Translations under genes and position numbers: made by a program | DNA from: Liolophura sinensis | Taxonomy: Eukaryota > Mollusca > Polyplacophora > Chitonida > Chitonidae | Length of the DNA stretch: 64,000 bases | Assembly: GCF_032854445.1 (NCBI RefSeq) | Contig: NC_088306.1 | Coordinates: 6,314,924 to 6,378,923 of the forward strand | Direction of reading: 5' to 3' | Notes under the pieces: model-generated | Told to the model about the DNA's origin: nothing | The model's input: only the letters and a program-made list of their open reading frames with translations | Database searches by the model: none | Shown here: positions 1-10,710 of the stretch, one piece after another | Layout: each line of letters begins with the position of its first letter | Position numbering within the stretch: the first letter of the stretch is position 1

Positions 1-441
1 TTTGTTTAATTTTTAGTTGTGTAAAGAACTGTTTTACAGAATTGGCTTTTATACCTCGGACTGGAAAAACCGGAGATGTAATCTATTTGCCAGGCTTGAT
101 AGAGCGTCTCTTAGCTTTTCATCCGTAGAAAATCCCATGCTTTGGTGGCCCACGCCAATGATTAAGCTTGTATCATAGGCCAACATAAAATCATCAACTG
201 AAGGTTAGTACAAATAACAAGCAATTTGTCATGAAAATTTAGATTCTAGGCGGCAGTGATACATCTAGTGCGGTAGATTTATGAGTTACGAGACCAACTT
301 GCATAATAAACGACGTGAATGTAATCCTGTAAAGGAAGCTTCATGGCTTGTTATGATCATGACAAATGTTTCCCTGCATACACACACAGACGTGTCCCAC
401 TGTACGAGTATTACCATCACGTAACATAATAGATATCTTGA
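1..441. other. No feature recognised
   Basis: AT-rich unique-looking sequence with no ORF, repeat or RNA motif I can support. It precedes the first SINE-A copy. Confidence 0.5.
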
Positions 442-656
442 GGGGCTCAGTTGGTTAGCGGGCTAGCGCAGCGTAATGACAGACTCCTCTACATGCTGGC
501 TTCTTCTCCAGTCGTATCTGGGAAGGTGTGCCTGCAACCTGCGGATGGTCGTGAGTTTCCCCCGGCCTCGGCCCGGTTTCCTTCCATCAAACTGCTGGTC
601 GACGTCGTATAAGTGAAATATTCTTGAGTACGTCAAATAAACAAATAAATAAATAG
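442..656 (+). repeat. SINE-A copy, internally deleted
   Basis: This tRNA-derived SINE begins with GGGGCTCAGTTGGTTAGCG, which resembles a tRNA 5' end with an A box. It continues through the body (CTGCGGATGGTCGTGAG, CCGGTTTCCTTCC) to the family 3' end (GTCGTATAAGTGAAATATTC) and an AAATAAATAAAT tail. Compared with the full copy at 23941-24203 it lacks most of the B-box region, because GACAGACTCC joins directly to ACATGCTGGCTTC. It is non-autonomous and would depend on a LINE reverse transcriptase. Confidence 0.9.
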
Positions 657-1012
657 ACATCTTCACAAATGGGTTCTTTCTTGGACAGATGACCATCACC
701 AACTTCGCAAAGCCATACTTTCGGTTAAGTCCTAGGATTTGCAGGTCAACTAAGACACATAAACACAATGAGCAATGTCAAATTCACTGGACAACTATCA
801 AGAATAAAGTAAATAATTCTAAGCCCCATGTTAAACAAATGAAAGAGTCGTGGTAAACGTACGACCTAAATATTATTAGAAAAAATATATTGAGTACGGC
901 CTTAAACAACCAAATACTTAAAATAATGAATCATTAAAACACGTTAAATTTCAAGAAATCAAGCCAACCTACAAATTACCTTATACCGGATAATCTCACA
1001 TACATGGACCTG
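657..1012. other. No feature recognised
   Basis: AT-rich sequence between two SINE-derived segments. I see no gene or repeat here. Confidence 0.5.
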
Positions 1013-1085
1013 AATGAATGAATGATTATAGCTTCACGCCACAACGGCAAAGTTTCATCCATATCGTGAAGATAACATGTTCAGA
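1013..1085 (-). repeat. SINE 3'-end fragment (shared tail domain)
   Basis: Read on the minus strand, this fragment has CACGATATGGATGAAAC, then TTTGCCGTTGTGGCGTGAAG, then a CATTCATTCA tail. The same core (GATATGGCTGAAA, TTGCCG, GTGGCGTTAA, followed by a CATTCATT tail) recurs at 29968-30017, 38384-38450, 41136-41182 and 45228-45280. Only the 3' portion is present. It is the 3' end of a third SINE type related in sequence to the SINE-A and SINE-V tails. Confidence 0.65.
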
Positions 1086-1100
1086 ACAGTGAACGGTTTT

Positions 1101-1445
1101 CCAGTAAGTGAGTGCATGGACGTCGTACTTAACAATTTTTCAGTCATATGACGACGAAGGATTCCTCATAGCGCATGTAATGCGCCTTTTTGTTGTAGGA
1201 CGGATTTCCACCGCTCTTTTATCTAGTGCTGCTTCACTGAGACGACTTACCGAAGGCCTGTATGCCGCCCCGACCGAGTCATTATACTGATACGGGTCAA
1301 CCAGTCAGCGCACTATTCCCTTAATGCTGAACGTCAAGCGCGGAAGCTACAACTTCCTCTTTCAAGTTTTCTCAAGGTGTGACAGGATTGATCCTGGATC
1401 TATCGCCTCAAAGTGGATGCTCTACCAACTGTGCTGTCGGGGTCG
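1101..1445 (-). repeat. SINE-V, near full-length tRNA-derived copy
   Basis: On the minus strand the element starts with a tRNA-like head near 1440 (CAGCACAGTTGGTAGAGC as A box, GGATCAATCC as B box). It runs through a body of about 250 bp and ends in the tail TCGTCATATGACTGAAAAAT, TGTTAAGTACGACG and a short CACTCACT repeat. The flanks GTGAACGGTTTT (1089-1100) and GTGAATGGCTTTT (1446-1458) are a decayed target-site duplication. This fits LINE-mobilised retrotransposition of an old copy. An apparent ORF inside it is incidental. Confidence 0.8.
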
Positions 1446-1459
1446 GTGAATGGCTTTTG

Positions 1460-2659
1460 ATATGATAACGAGATACATGGATGTGATAGTCATGGGAAAG
1501 AACACGTCTTAACACAGACTAACAAGCCCTTAAATACGTCAGCAGGGCAAGCATCCGTTCCCACCCTGGTATGCGGCAACAGTGTTTATAGTAAACTCAC
1601 AGAACAGGTAATCGTTATCAGTACAATAAATTCGCAGTTATCATTCGACGACACACAAAAGATGGTCAGAGAATAAAAATCCATACCAAAGCGCAACACC
1701 GGACAGATAACTTGTGCAATGGCTTGAAACTCCATATCCCATTAGTTCTCTGCTTATTCGGTCGATGTATTTTATTACCGATTATTCTGATGAAATAAAG
1801 AGTGCATAAATACACTCACGGTAATCATATTTCCACTATAAGGGCAATACAAACTCTACTAAGATGTATAACGGAAAATACTGCGTCGTCATATGAAACG
1901 GACTGTTGTCCCATTGAGGATTGTGGAGAGGTTTGCAGAGATATCATGCTAGTGACCTCGTTATGGATGTATTTTACGTTTCACAGGAGAGAAAATGACT
2001 GTCAGAATTTTATTGCAAGGTTTATTGGTTTGTCACTGTCGATTATAGTGATATTAAATTTCTGCTCGGTTGCCTGTCTATACCATTGGAAATATAGCCT
2101 TTACCATGCCGTAAGGATATAAGCAGGGCATTTTCCACTCCTAGTATTTCGCCATCAAGTCTTCCTGCACCTAACTTCCCTATATTGCACGCTTCATGGA
2201 ATACAATTGTGTGGAAAAGGGAATCGCATGACCAGACCTAAGGTTTCGATTAGACTACGCACAGAGCATAATTTAGGGAAGCTTTATTTTTTTTATATAG
2301 CACCTAAACATTTTTGTTGGGATGGATTAAATGGAAAATAGACGCACAAACGTATTTAAATCTAAAACAAAAATAGAAAACATTCTACAATGGCAACGTT
2401 TTAATTTCTTTTGAAATGTTTGGCCAAACAATGGCAAACATTTAGGCCAAAAGACCCTTATTTTTGTGTGATCATTTAATCTTGATGACTCTAGTTCGTA
2501 TCTAGCAGTAATGTATATTATGTTTGTGCTGGAGTATAAAGACGGACTACAGGCATATGTAATACCGTAAGTCTGATAGTTGATCGACATTGACTCTTGC
2601 CTAGGTTAAAACGTCGACTATATCATTTTCCATTGCCGCCGCCGTCACACAAACGTTCC
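1460..2659. other. No supported gene; unremarkable sequence
   Basis: The longest ORF, 106 codons at 1802-2122 (+), has no recognisable domain and no splice or promoter context. I do not call it a gene. No repeats related to the rest of the window were seen. Confidence 0.5.
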
Positions 2660-2767
2660 CCTGGATTCTGCCCGGTTTCCTCCCACCTTAATATTGGTCA
2701 CCGTGCTATTAGGGAAATTTTCTTGAGTACAGCTTAAAACACCAATCGAATAAAGAAATAAATAAAT
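2660..2767 (+). repeat. SINE-A 3' fragment
   Basis: The segment matches the last ~110 bp of SINE-A: TTCTGCCCGGTTTCCTCCCA, then TTTTCTTGAGTACAGC, AAAACACCAATCGAATAAAG and an AAATAAAT tail. The 5' part is absent, as expected from incomplete reverse transcription. Several substitutions in the tail show that it is old. Confidence 0.85.
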
Positions 2768-3067
2768 CTTTACCACAAACGCACACTCTGGGCGAAGGCT
2801 GGTGTCCAGTGTTTAACCTGACACGATACTGATTTTACAGGTTACCTCAGAATGAAAAGACTACTCATTGTGAATTCGTGTAGTTTTTTCTATAGTCGGC
2901 TTATGCATTTCTTATTAATTTGTAGCTACCTGTGTGGTGTTAATCATTGTTAATCCTTCTTACCATCAAAAACTTCAACAACATTATCATAAACACATCA
3001 CTAGCCTATCGGGAAAGGTCACAAGTTTGCAAACCTTCTCATGGACAACCAAAGAGGAAGCTAGAAT

Positions 3068-3080
3068 GAGATGATTTCGA
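3068..3080. repeat. Target-site duplication, left
   Basis: GAGATGATTTCGA is repeated exactly at 3146-3158 on the other side of the short SINE-V tail insertion. Confidence 0.85.
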
Positions 3081-3145
3081 GTGAGTGAGTGAGTGCTTGG
3101 GGTTTAACGTCGTACTCAACAATTTTTCAGTCATATGACGACGAA
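3081..3145 (-). repeat. SINE-V tail-only insertion (65 bp)
   Basis: The 65 bp between two perfect 13-bp duplications consist only of the SINE-V 3' end, here read on + as GTGAGTGAGTGAGTGCTTGG through TTTTTCAGTCATATGACGAC. It is an extremely 5'-truncated retrotransposition event in minus orientation. The direct repeats show it inserted by target-primed reverse transcription and is not a deletion remnant of a longer copy. Confidence 0.9.
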
Positions 3146-3159
3146 GAGATGATTTCGAA

Positions 3160-4430
3160 CTCACTGCTGAACGGATCCTGAACCATTGTGCTGCGCTAGT
3201 ACGATAACCACTCAGTCAAGGTATCCCCGTTAAGAATTTTTGGAGCAATCAAAATATATCGATATGTGGTCTTAGTATTCTGGCATCACCACTAGAAGAA
3301 ATCATGAAATAGAATTCTTTACACGCAGCGAACAGCAAAAATTTCGGCCGAACTCATTCTTCGTTGATTCAAATTTCCCTGTCTTACCCCGTGTGTAACG
3401 TGTAGAAAGAATGGACAATCAAACAGCTGAAACCTCGCTCATGCTATTTCGTTTGTTCTTGAAAACGGTATCTGCTTGGTGAATAAATGCGTATAGGAAC
3501 AAGTCGAATGGTCAGTTTGGTCTCTCGTTCGCTCATATAAGCAAGAACCTGGTTCAAGTCGTAGCCACGAATCTAGCCCTTGTACGTTCGGCTTGCAATT
3601 CAGGTTCGGGGGATTCTCATGTTTGCGTTGGCTGTGACCGGTTTCTTCCATCCATCCATACGCCTGGTCACAGACTTTTTCTATATTACTACTAAATTTT
3701 ACTGCACAATATTTCATAAAAAAGTGAAATACTGGCAAGGAATTAGAGACAAAGAAACTGCATGAATACAGCACAATGTAACTTGTATTTAAATTTATTT
3801 AACAACTGTCCATGGGTGGCTCAGATGGCAGGATAACACAGATGACAAAATTAGTTAATTAGTAGCGTGGGCATATTGATATGTGAGGACGTACGTCAAA
3901 TTTACCGTCACCGTCATTGCAGTGCACAGTGTGAAAGACACAGATACCTGCCAACGTTCGTCCGCCTACATACAGCAAAAGTTACAACCGAACATTTCCG
4001 ACGTGTTTCCGCTATGTTGAGGGAAGGAAAACGCCTGCATCTAGCCAAGGGTATAGCAATGGACCCACAACCGTCGACGATGGCTTATTGTAAACATGTT
4101 CGTAAATTCCTTCTCCCATGCGGCGAATGAACTCAAAACTCAGATGCTTCGCAAATACGGAAATACTAAATAGAAAAGCTTACCCAGGTGGATTATGTTA
4201 GGGATTCAAACTCAACCTCGTGAGGGCTGAATAAGAACAGACAACGTCATTTCCCAACGGCTCATCAACAAAACAATTTCACTGCTCGGGCACTGAGAGC
4301 CCAATTTTTTAATGGCATTAGCATTTGATGAATACGAAAAGCACTTTATACAAACGACAGATTTATCCATTGCACCCTTTTCTTTTCTAGCTCGTGGTCG
4401 TGGATTTTTTAATTAATCCAACGACAGACT
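3160..4430. other. No supported gene
   Basis: Short ORFs occur at 3439-3774 (-) and 3867-4130 (+) but neither shows a known domain. I see no repeat of this window's families. Confidence 0.45.
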
Positions 4431-4439
4431 GTTTTAAAT

Positions 4440-4960
4440 GTTTGTAACATGATTACAGGGAACGGTAAATTTCCTGCGCATAATCACCAAATTAATATTT
4501 GTCCCTGTACTGTTGTTAACGATAAAATGGAGACGAGTGCGCTGTCCATGACGTATGCCTTCCCACATAGCATACGTCATAACGCTCCCCAACATGGCGC
4601 CATACACGATGTCTGGAACTGAGAGCGCTGTCCGCCATCGCCCAAGTGTCCAGCGCACGTGAACATTGCCAGTCAGAACTGACGCCGGCCACCCTCAGGA
4701 GGTTTCGGACTGCCTGGGCTGAAATCCGCCTGTTGTGCAGCCCAACAGTTTAATTAGCAATTCCTGTCGCTGGAGGCACAAGTGACGATCCTGTGCGCGA
4801 TTCACAGTGCTCCCAGTCTTTTGGAACGTGTTCTTAAGCGACTGATAGTGGAATGACTCGCATTCAAGGGAGCCGCCAATGCTGTTACTGACATTGCAGC
4901 ATTGAGAATGAGATGGCAGGCTGCCTTATGAGATGGGGACAAATTTGACCTGTTGACAAG
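4440..4960 (-). pseudogene. Tc1-like (Tc1/mariner) transposase remnant
   Basis: Minus-strand translation in shifting frames gives pieces typical of Tc1 transposases in the expected order. A helix-turn-helix-like STISRL stretch lies near 4836-4852. The block RRISAQAVRNLLRVAG lies near 4685-4728. A catalytic-domain piece RVWRHVGERY lies near 4565-4608, followed by a short NxxxYRD-like piece near 4490-4500. Reading requires several frame changes and passes stops. The segment carrying the first catalytic Asp appears deleted, and the C-terminal third is missing. A full family member is about 340 residues, so this is an old non-functional copy. I did not find its terminal inverted repeats. Confidence 0.7.
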
Positions 4961-5284
4961 TGCTAAAAGTCCACTTTTTTGGCTGCCCTTTTATTGTTCC
5001 AAATGCAAACAGTATCCGTGTACTGGACAGGCTGACCGACCACCACTTTGTCATCCTTCATGTCGTTCAACATGAATTACTCAATCTGTGAGTAAACTTA
5101 CTGGGAATGGTCATTTGAAATTGGGACTCGATTAAGGGTAAACAAATCAATAAATGTATAGATAAATAATCTTTAGGGGCAGGTTTCATGAAAAGTCATT
5201 TTAACATAGCATTTTTGGTTTGGTTTTTTTATATTTTTGTTGAGTGTATATCACCATGCATTGTTAGGCGCCTGAATATAATAC

Positions 5285-5690
5285 TGTAGTTACACAGTGA
5301 TGAATGGTACTGACAATGCGTTCTAACGCTAATTCACACCACCAATCTCTGTATAGTGAATTGATAGGAAACTGTTTTATATTGGCAATTGGAAGGCTTA
5401 ATTGTTTGTTTATCATCAGCGAACACGGCGCCAATACTTGGAAAATCCTTAGTTGGCTTCTTGAGCTAATCCGGCCGCTACTTTGCAGACAATATCACTT
5501 AGTCGCTGACGGTCAATGAAAATCGAAATTTTGGAGCAGAAATGTCACTAAGATTTATCTCCTCATTTGCACAGCGCCTAGAAGACCATCTGTCTTCCTC
5601 TCAAACACCGTCTAGAACAGACATAAATATAAATAACCCTCTGAAATAAAATGAAGCCAAAGCGGCACGTTTCCTTTTGTTCTTTATAGC
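5285..5690 (-). repeat. Family E copy 1, TATA-containing paralogous segment
   Basis: The segment is similar, in inverted orientation, to 19975-20390. Shared blocks include TGTAGTTACACAGTGATGAA, AAACTGTTTTATATTGGCAA, GCTGACGGTCAATGAAAATC and CACGTTTCCTTTTGTT. On the minus strand a TATA-box-like core (CCAATATAAAACAG) lies at about 5374-5387 and is conserved in both copies. It could be a promoter region duplicated with its locus, or the LTR or 5' end of an old element. No coding sequence is conserved with it. Confidence 0.6.
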
Positions 5691-5699
5691 CGTAATTCC

Positions 5700-6051
5700 A
5701 TTGCCAGATCGATCGGTTTGTATGGAAAATTCCATTATATACATGGAGAAATTCAAGATTATCGCTTTATTAGCATATGACTTACTGTAAGACCTATGAC
5801 ACCTGTTTTTGGTGTTTGTTCAGATGTCTGGTTTCGGACAGGTCAGTCATTACCTACTTTCCCGCAGAAAGGAATGGTGAAAGCCAGACTAACACTTCCG
5901 GGAAGACTGTCGTTGCGCTAAAATAGTGTTTCTTGTAAAATGTTTTGGCTATCTCACTTGTGTTCTTCAACATCGATGCCACAAAAAAAAGCCCTTGCCA
6001 CCCTGATCTCAATTTGAAATAAAGCTCAGGTCTTCTTGAAATATTTTGCTT
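5700..6051. other. No feature recognised
   Basis: AT-rich sequence with no supported gene or repeat. Confidence 0.45.
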
Positions 6052-6176
6052 GGTCTGCCAATAACCTGCGGATGGTCAAGGGTTAGAGATCGGTTTCTTA
6101 CCACCGTAATGCTAACCGCCGTTGTAAAATATTCTTGTGTACGTCCTAAAACACCAAATAAGTCAATCAATAATTT
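6052..6176 (+). repeat. SINE-A 3' fragment, diverged
   Basis: GGTCTGCCAATAACCTGCGG, CACCGTAATGCTAACCGCCG, ATATTCTTGTGTACGTC and AAAACACCAAATAAGTCAAT follow the SINE-A order. The 5' half is missing and the copy is about 15-20% diverged by eye. Confidence 0.8.
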
Positions 6177-6179
6177 AAT

Positions 6180-7064
6180 AAGTGAAATATGTTTTACATT
6201 TAAAGATATACTGGATCGACTCTGATTGGCTGGTGTGAAAAATTGGCAAGTCCATTCAATGCCTAGCCCAAAATGACTTTTTGGTATTGTACATTTATTC
6301 AAGCGTAACCAAGGCTGAAGGGCTTAACACAGGAAAACCCTATCTCCACTGAGAGCCAGTCAGCGTCGATTGCGTATCCGTTTAAGTATACACATGCAAA
6401 TGGATACAAATGCATTGAAGTGCCCGGAGAATTTTGGCAAGTGACTGAAGAACAATCTTATATAAGGTGGACAACTGCAGGCCTTAGTGGAGCACAAGTG
6501 GTCGCCATCAGGTCCCCAGAGGCCATACCAGCGTCACTGACCACTCCTTGTCATCACTGACACACAGCTATCCAGACAGATGGAATCGTTAAATCACATC
6601 TCAATGGCCGTGCTTGAACGCACAGTCGCGTTTTCATGGACGCTTTGCCGCTCTGTGGCCAATACAAACGTCAGGGCTCACAGGATGAGAACACAGGGCC
6701 GTGTGTAGTTCATTGTCTCAAAAAGGTGTTAGGAGAATTTTTGCTTACCTCGTTAGCTGCTGAATCATTAGAACTCTTTTAAAAATAGAGGTAAGAAAAG
6801 TGATTGATTAAGTCCGTTCATCTTAGCCATTAACCTATGTTCAGGTATCTGTAAAATCAGTCACACACACTACAAAAATTTCCTTCAGTTGTTGACACGT
6901 AACAACACAAGCTCTGTACATGGATACGTTGAAAGTTCTAGAAAGTTTAAAGCTAGAAGTCTTTTTCTAATGCCATTTGCTTTTGAATAGTTATGACTTC
7001 ACCCGAAGGCACTGAGTTCTTGGTGTCCAATCCAAGACTCAAATAGCTGCTAGATGGCTTGTAA
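6180..7064. other. No supported gene
   Basis: Mixed-composition sequence. No ORF with a recognisable domain and no match to the window's repeat families was seen. Confidence 0.4.
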
Positions 7065-7215
7065 TTTGTTACTATTTAAGCATTTACATGAACATGTCAA
7101 ATAAAACTCTGACTTAGGTAAATTAATAAGTGGCTGCATTTTACCAGTTACGTGTCACCATTTGCAAATTATCACACTGTCGTCGTTGCGGTGGTTTTAT
7201 TCTGTATGCTTTACG
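7065..7215 (-). repeat. Family B copy (minus)
   Basis: On the minus strand the sequence follows the family B order: AATGGTGACACGTAACTGG, then a piece like TTTACCTAAGTCAGAG, TTTTATTTGACATGTTCATG and TAAATGCTTAAATAGTAACA. It aligns with the copies at 20813, 39860 and 46495. Family B is an unclassified interspersed repeat about 260-300 bp long, with no ORF or tRNA-like head. Confidence 0.7.
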
Positions 7216-7465
7216 TTTTTAATTTCATTTTATTATCTTTAACTGTTTAAGAATTGTCACGCAATTGAAGGACAATAAATGTAGACTGAACCCAGGCTTT
7301 TCGGTCTTGATTACTGATTGCGGAATCTTGCTGAGAAAGATAATTAAGCAAAGGTGGATGAACTGTATTTGCTTAGAGCGATGCTTTCACAATGTTGAAA
7401 TAACTTTACACATATGTTTTCCGTCAGGTATTGATCGTATCCCGCCACGTGGGTGTACGCTACAA

Positions 7466-7512
7466 ACTATAAAGTTTCTTTTTTACGCTTCAAACTATAA
7501 AGTTTCTTTTTA
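7466..7512. repeat. Short direct duplication with dyad
   Basis: CAAACTATAAAGTTTCTTTT occurs twice in succession. Each copy contains the dyad AAACTATAAAGTTT. It looks like a local slippage or microhomology duplication. Confidence 0.6.
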
Positions 7513-8542
7513 ATTAGGTAGTCATATGATGAAGATTAATTCAAACAGAATACTTAATAGCAATGAAACGAAATCGTGACATTTGTTGTAAACATGTTCT
7601 TCAAAGAATGGTTTGTATATTGTTCTTATAAAAGTGTTTATGTCAAAAGAATATTGACTTGTTATATTGTAAATGGAAAACCTGTCAGCCTGCTACCTTG
7701 AATTATGTGTATGGTACGGTCGTAAATCAGCACAGGCGAAATAAACAAGCAAAAATAAATCTGGATGTTATGCTATGCTCCTAACCTTTATATTTCTTCA
7801 TGGCTGCATCTGTTTTCTTTTACATGTACAAAGAAAACAACGAGCTGATGGACAAATATGAAAAGGTCACAGATGAATAATGAGGTTACCGTCCTTCATG
7901 TGGCTGAATTAAAATAAATACTTCAGCTCTCCCAACCTGTGTTCTGAAAAAACACAGCCATTGCGAGGGTCAGGAATTCCCTGTTGTGAAATTCTACATT
8001 TCCAAACCGGTTGCTACTTTCTCAAAAGTTTCCAAAGATTCTGGTGTAGAGCCATTCGCGGTCACTTTGTGGTAATGGTGCATTTAGTACACAACAGACT
8101 TCTTCGAAACGCATGCCACTGAAGAATGAATGTAATGTAACACAATCACGTATCCTGCAAGCTTTGAATATGACTAAATACCAGTTCAATTTTACTAGTT
8201 GGGACAGATGCAGATTTACTTACCTTGTTCTTCTGACTCCTACAGACAATTAGTTTTGCAACTCATTTAATGCCGCTTAGGATTTGAAGATACACTTCCA
8301 AAAAGTGTATTGGGATATGAGAAATTGATAGAATGATTGATATAGACTCCAAAACATATTAAAACACAATAGCCGGATCACATATATAGACAAATGTTAG
8401 GGGAGCACTGAAAATACATTTAAGGTGTATTAGGAAAAACCGGTTTGTAAAGAACGGCATAATTTGGGCAGGATACACATGGAGAGGATGGGACACGTCT
8501 GTTAGTCAGACAAAGCACTTAGGAGACATGTGATTGGGGACT
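7513..8542. other. No feature recognised
   Basis: AT-rich sequence between two family B copies. I see no gene and no shared repeats. Confidence 0.4.
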
Positions 8543-8560
8543 TATACATATACAGCACAA

Positions 8561-8728
8561 CCCTTTCATTTATTTTTTTTTATTTATTTGATTGGTGTCT
8601 TACGCCGCACTCAAGAATATTTCACTTATACGACGGCGACCAGCATTATGGTGAGTGGAAACCGGGCAGAGCCCGGGGGAAACCCACGACCATACGCAGG
8701 TTGCTGACAGACCTTCTCGCAACCTTTT
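8561..8728 (-). repeat. SINE-A, 5'-truncated, inserted in family B
   Basis: Minus-oriented SINE-A: the T-rich tail and TTTATTTGATTGGTGTCTTA at the left, ATTTCACTTATACGACGGCG in the middle, ending near CAGGTTGCTGACAGACCTTC. The head is missing. The left flank (CAGCACAACCCTTTC) and right flank (GCAACCTTTTCC) resemble a decayed target duplication. The sequence to the right continues family B in its middle, so this SINE landed in an existing B copy. Confidence 0.85.
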
Positions 8729-8866
8729 CCTTGCCGACAGTGTAATAGCGGGCAGTTGGTCACACGTAGCCAGTGAAATACGGCTACTTGTAAATTTACA
8801 TTAGTCAGGGTTTTATTTGAACTGTGTATGTAAATGCATAAATAGTAGCAATTAATAGGCCCATAA
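8729..8866 (+). repeat. Family B copy (plus), split by SINE-A
   Basis: CCGACAGTGTAATAGC, TTGGTCACACGTAGCCAGTG, AAATACGGCTACTTG, GGGTTTTATTTGAACTGTG and GTAAATGCATAAATAGTAGC match the family B order. The expected 5' piece (CATATACAGCACA) lies before the SINE at about 8545-8556. Confidence 0.75.
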
Positions 8867-8883
8867 AACGGAATATATAAATG

Positions 8884-8935
<52 letters not shown>

Positions 8936-8965
8936 CATTTATATATTCCATTTATATATTCCATT
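8867..8965. repeat. (TA)n tract with hairpin-forming flanks
   Basis: A (TA)n run of about 46 bp (8888-8933) is bordered on the left by AAATGGAATATA and on the right by TATTCCATTT. The latter is followed by two more TATATATTCCATTT copies. The whole is a near-perfect inverted repeat that could extrude as a cruciform. It is also prone to length change. Confidence 0.9.
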
Positions 8966-9565
8966 TTATAAAGTATTAGATGGAAATGAAGCCACCTTAG
9001 ACGTAAAAGAAACTTTAATTATAATAAATACAAATCAAGTCTCAATGGTTGCCATCGGCCCTAATATCGTATCTCATAATATTATGATATACCACATCCT
9101 TTAATCATTTATGTTGATTAATTTTGTCCAATCATTTCATTTTTATTTCTCATTGGATACGTACAAATATTATGTCAGAGATTATCCGCAGGGTCATCCG
9201 TTCGATGTTAATAAAGACGCATCGTCACTCGTCGCCCTGCGGATAGACACTCTTAGGTACTGATTTTTCTATTGTTCGCTACTTAACAGCTTTATACAAG
9301 TACGACCTTGTTCCCAGTAACAATTTATCCATGTATTATGCCATGTAACTAAACCACTGCCTGTTTTTACATGTACGTAACATGTTCCTTAGTTACTGGT
9401 AACACACCCTATATAAAGACCTCTGTGGAGATTCATATATTCCTTGAAAATAACATGAAGTTGGATACTGCAGCTGGAATGTAGAAAGTTATTACGGGTT
9501 TACATTACTGGGTTTTCGTTTTCCTCATACGTCGAATATATTTAAGAACACCATCCAAATAAGAG
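8966..9565. other. No feature recognised
   Basis: AT-rich sequence with no supported gene. Confidence 0.4.
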
Positions 9566-9853
9566 GCGTGTGGCCCATACAATTCAGACGCGTGGGCCAT
9601 ACAGTTGAGACGCGTGGGCCATACAGTTGAGATGTTTGGGCCATTCAGTTGAGATGTCTGGGCCATACAGGTGAGATGCGTAGGCCATACAGGTGAGACG
9701 TGTGGGCCATACAGGTGAGATGTGTGGGTCATACACTTGAGATGTGTGGGCCATACAGGTGAGATGCGTGGGTCATATAGTTAAGATGTGTGAGCCATAC
9801 ACTTGAGATGTGTGGGCCATAGAGTTGAGATGTGTGGGCCATACGGTTGAGAT
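9566..9853. repeat. 22-bp minisatellite, about 13 units
   Basis: The unit is 22 bp with core GTGGGCCATACAGGTGAGAT; successive GGGCCAT positions at 9594, 9616, 9638 and 9660 fix the period. Units differ at a few positions (GTTGAG/GGTGAG/CTTGAG, TGTGGG/TCTGGG). Apparent minus-strand ORFs with repeating HLxCMA motifs arise because 3 units make 66 bp. They are not evidence of a protein. Confidence 0.95.
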
Positions 9854-10710
9854 CCGACCTTGCATGGGGACTTGAAATAAGGAAGAAGCAGACTGGAAAT
9901 CTCAAACGACGTGGTGATCGTGGCATGGTATTGCGTATTGTGAATTCACCTGATGACATGGCCTTGTAAACCCACCTGCCTTCCTGGACTTCAACAGACC
10001 ACAGGCGAATTACTTACCGACGTGGTTTTTGTTTGTCAACTCCAACTCGCTTTGAAAAACAAGCGTTTGTTCATTTTAAATTCTGGGTTCAACCACTCTG
10101 CTATCATACCGTTAGAACAAAATTTCTGAAAATATAGAGGCAGCTTTAAACAGAGCAGGATTCGGATATGTGGCTGACGGAGAGCCCTGTGATCGGTCCT
10201 CTATGAGAGAACCTTTGTGTCCGGATAAACCACAGCCCACCCTTTGTCAGGTTGGCCTTAACACTTCTACAATATGTACAGGTATCAATCCCCGTCAAAG
10301 CAGCTTAATACACCTCACTGAGTAAGGGTCTGACGCATTAACCTGTTGAAGGAAGAAAACTGATAAAGTGATGTTTTTGCATTTGTATCAATATTTACTG
10401 TCAAAACTACACGCCAATATATTCTGAATATAAAATTTTGCTTCGTTTTGTGTTGGTGCATAATTGTTACCTACAGTTGACATCTGTATAAAAAAGGCAT
10501 TTGGTCTAAAGGGATATCTTCACGATTTGGCTGTAATATAGCGTCCTAAGTGTGTGCCGTTAAGACACACCTATTCAATTTAACTGTGCCTGTATGTTAC
10601 TCAAATGACCAAGTTGACAGTAAGTTAATATCTTGCATTGTGCCTGAAAACCCCAAGATGAAGTCTAATCTATGATGGCTGATAAGGTCCACAGTATGCT
10701 ACCGTAATAT
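9854..10710. other. No feature recognised
   Basis: No ORF with a recognisable domain and no shared repeat. Confidence 0.4.

Noticed and set aside
8626-8964. 112-codon minus-strand ORF with (IY)n
   Set aside because: It spans a SINE, a family B fragment and a (TA)n tract.
9566-9853. CRISPR-like array
   Set aside because: Units are contiguous 22-mers without spacers, and the sequence is clearly from an animal genome.
9505-9959. Minus-strand ORFs with repeated HLYGPHVSPVWP-like motifs
   Set aside because: Translation of the 22-bp minisatellite; three units give 66 bp, so a frame stays open by arithmetic.
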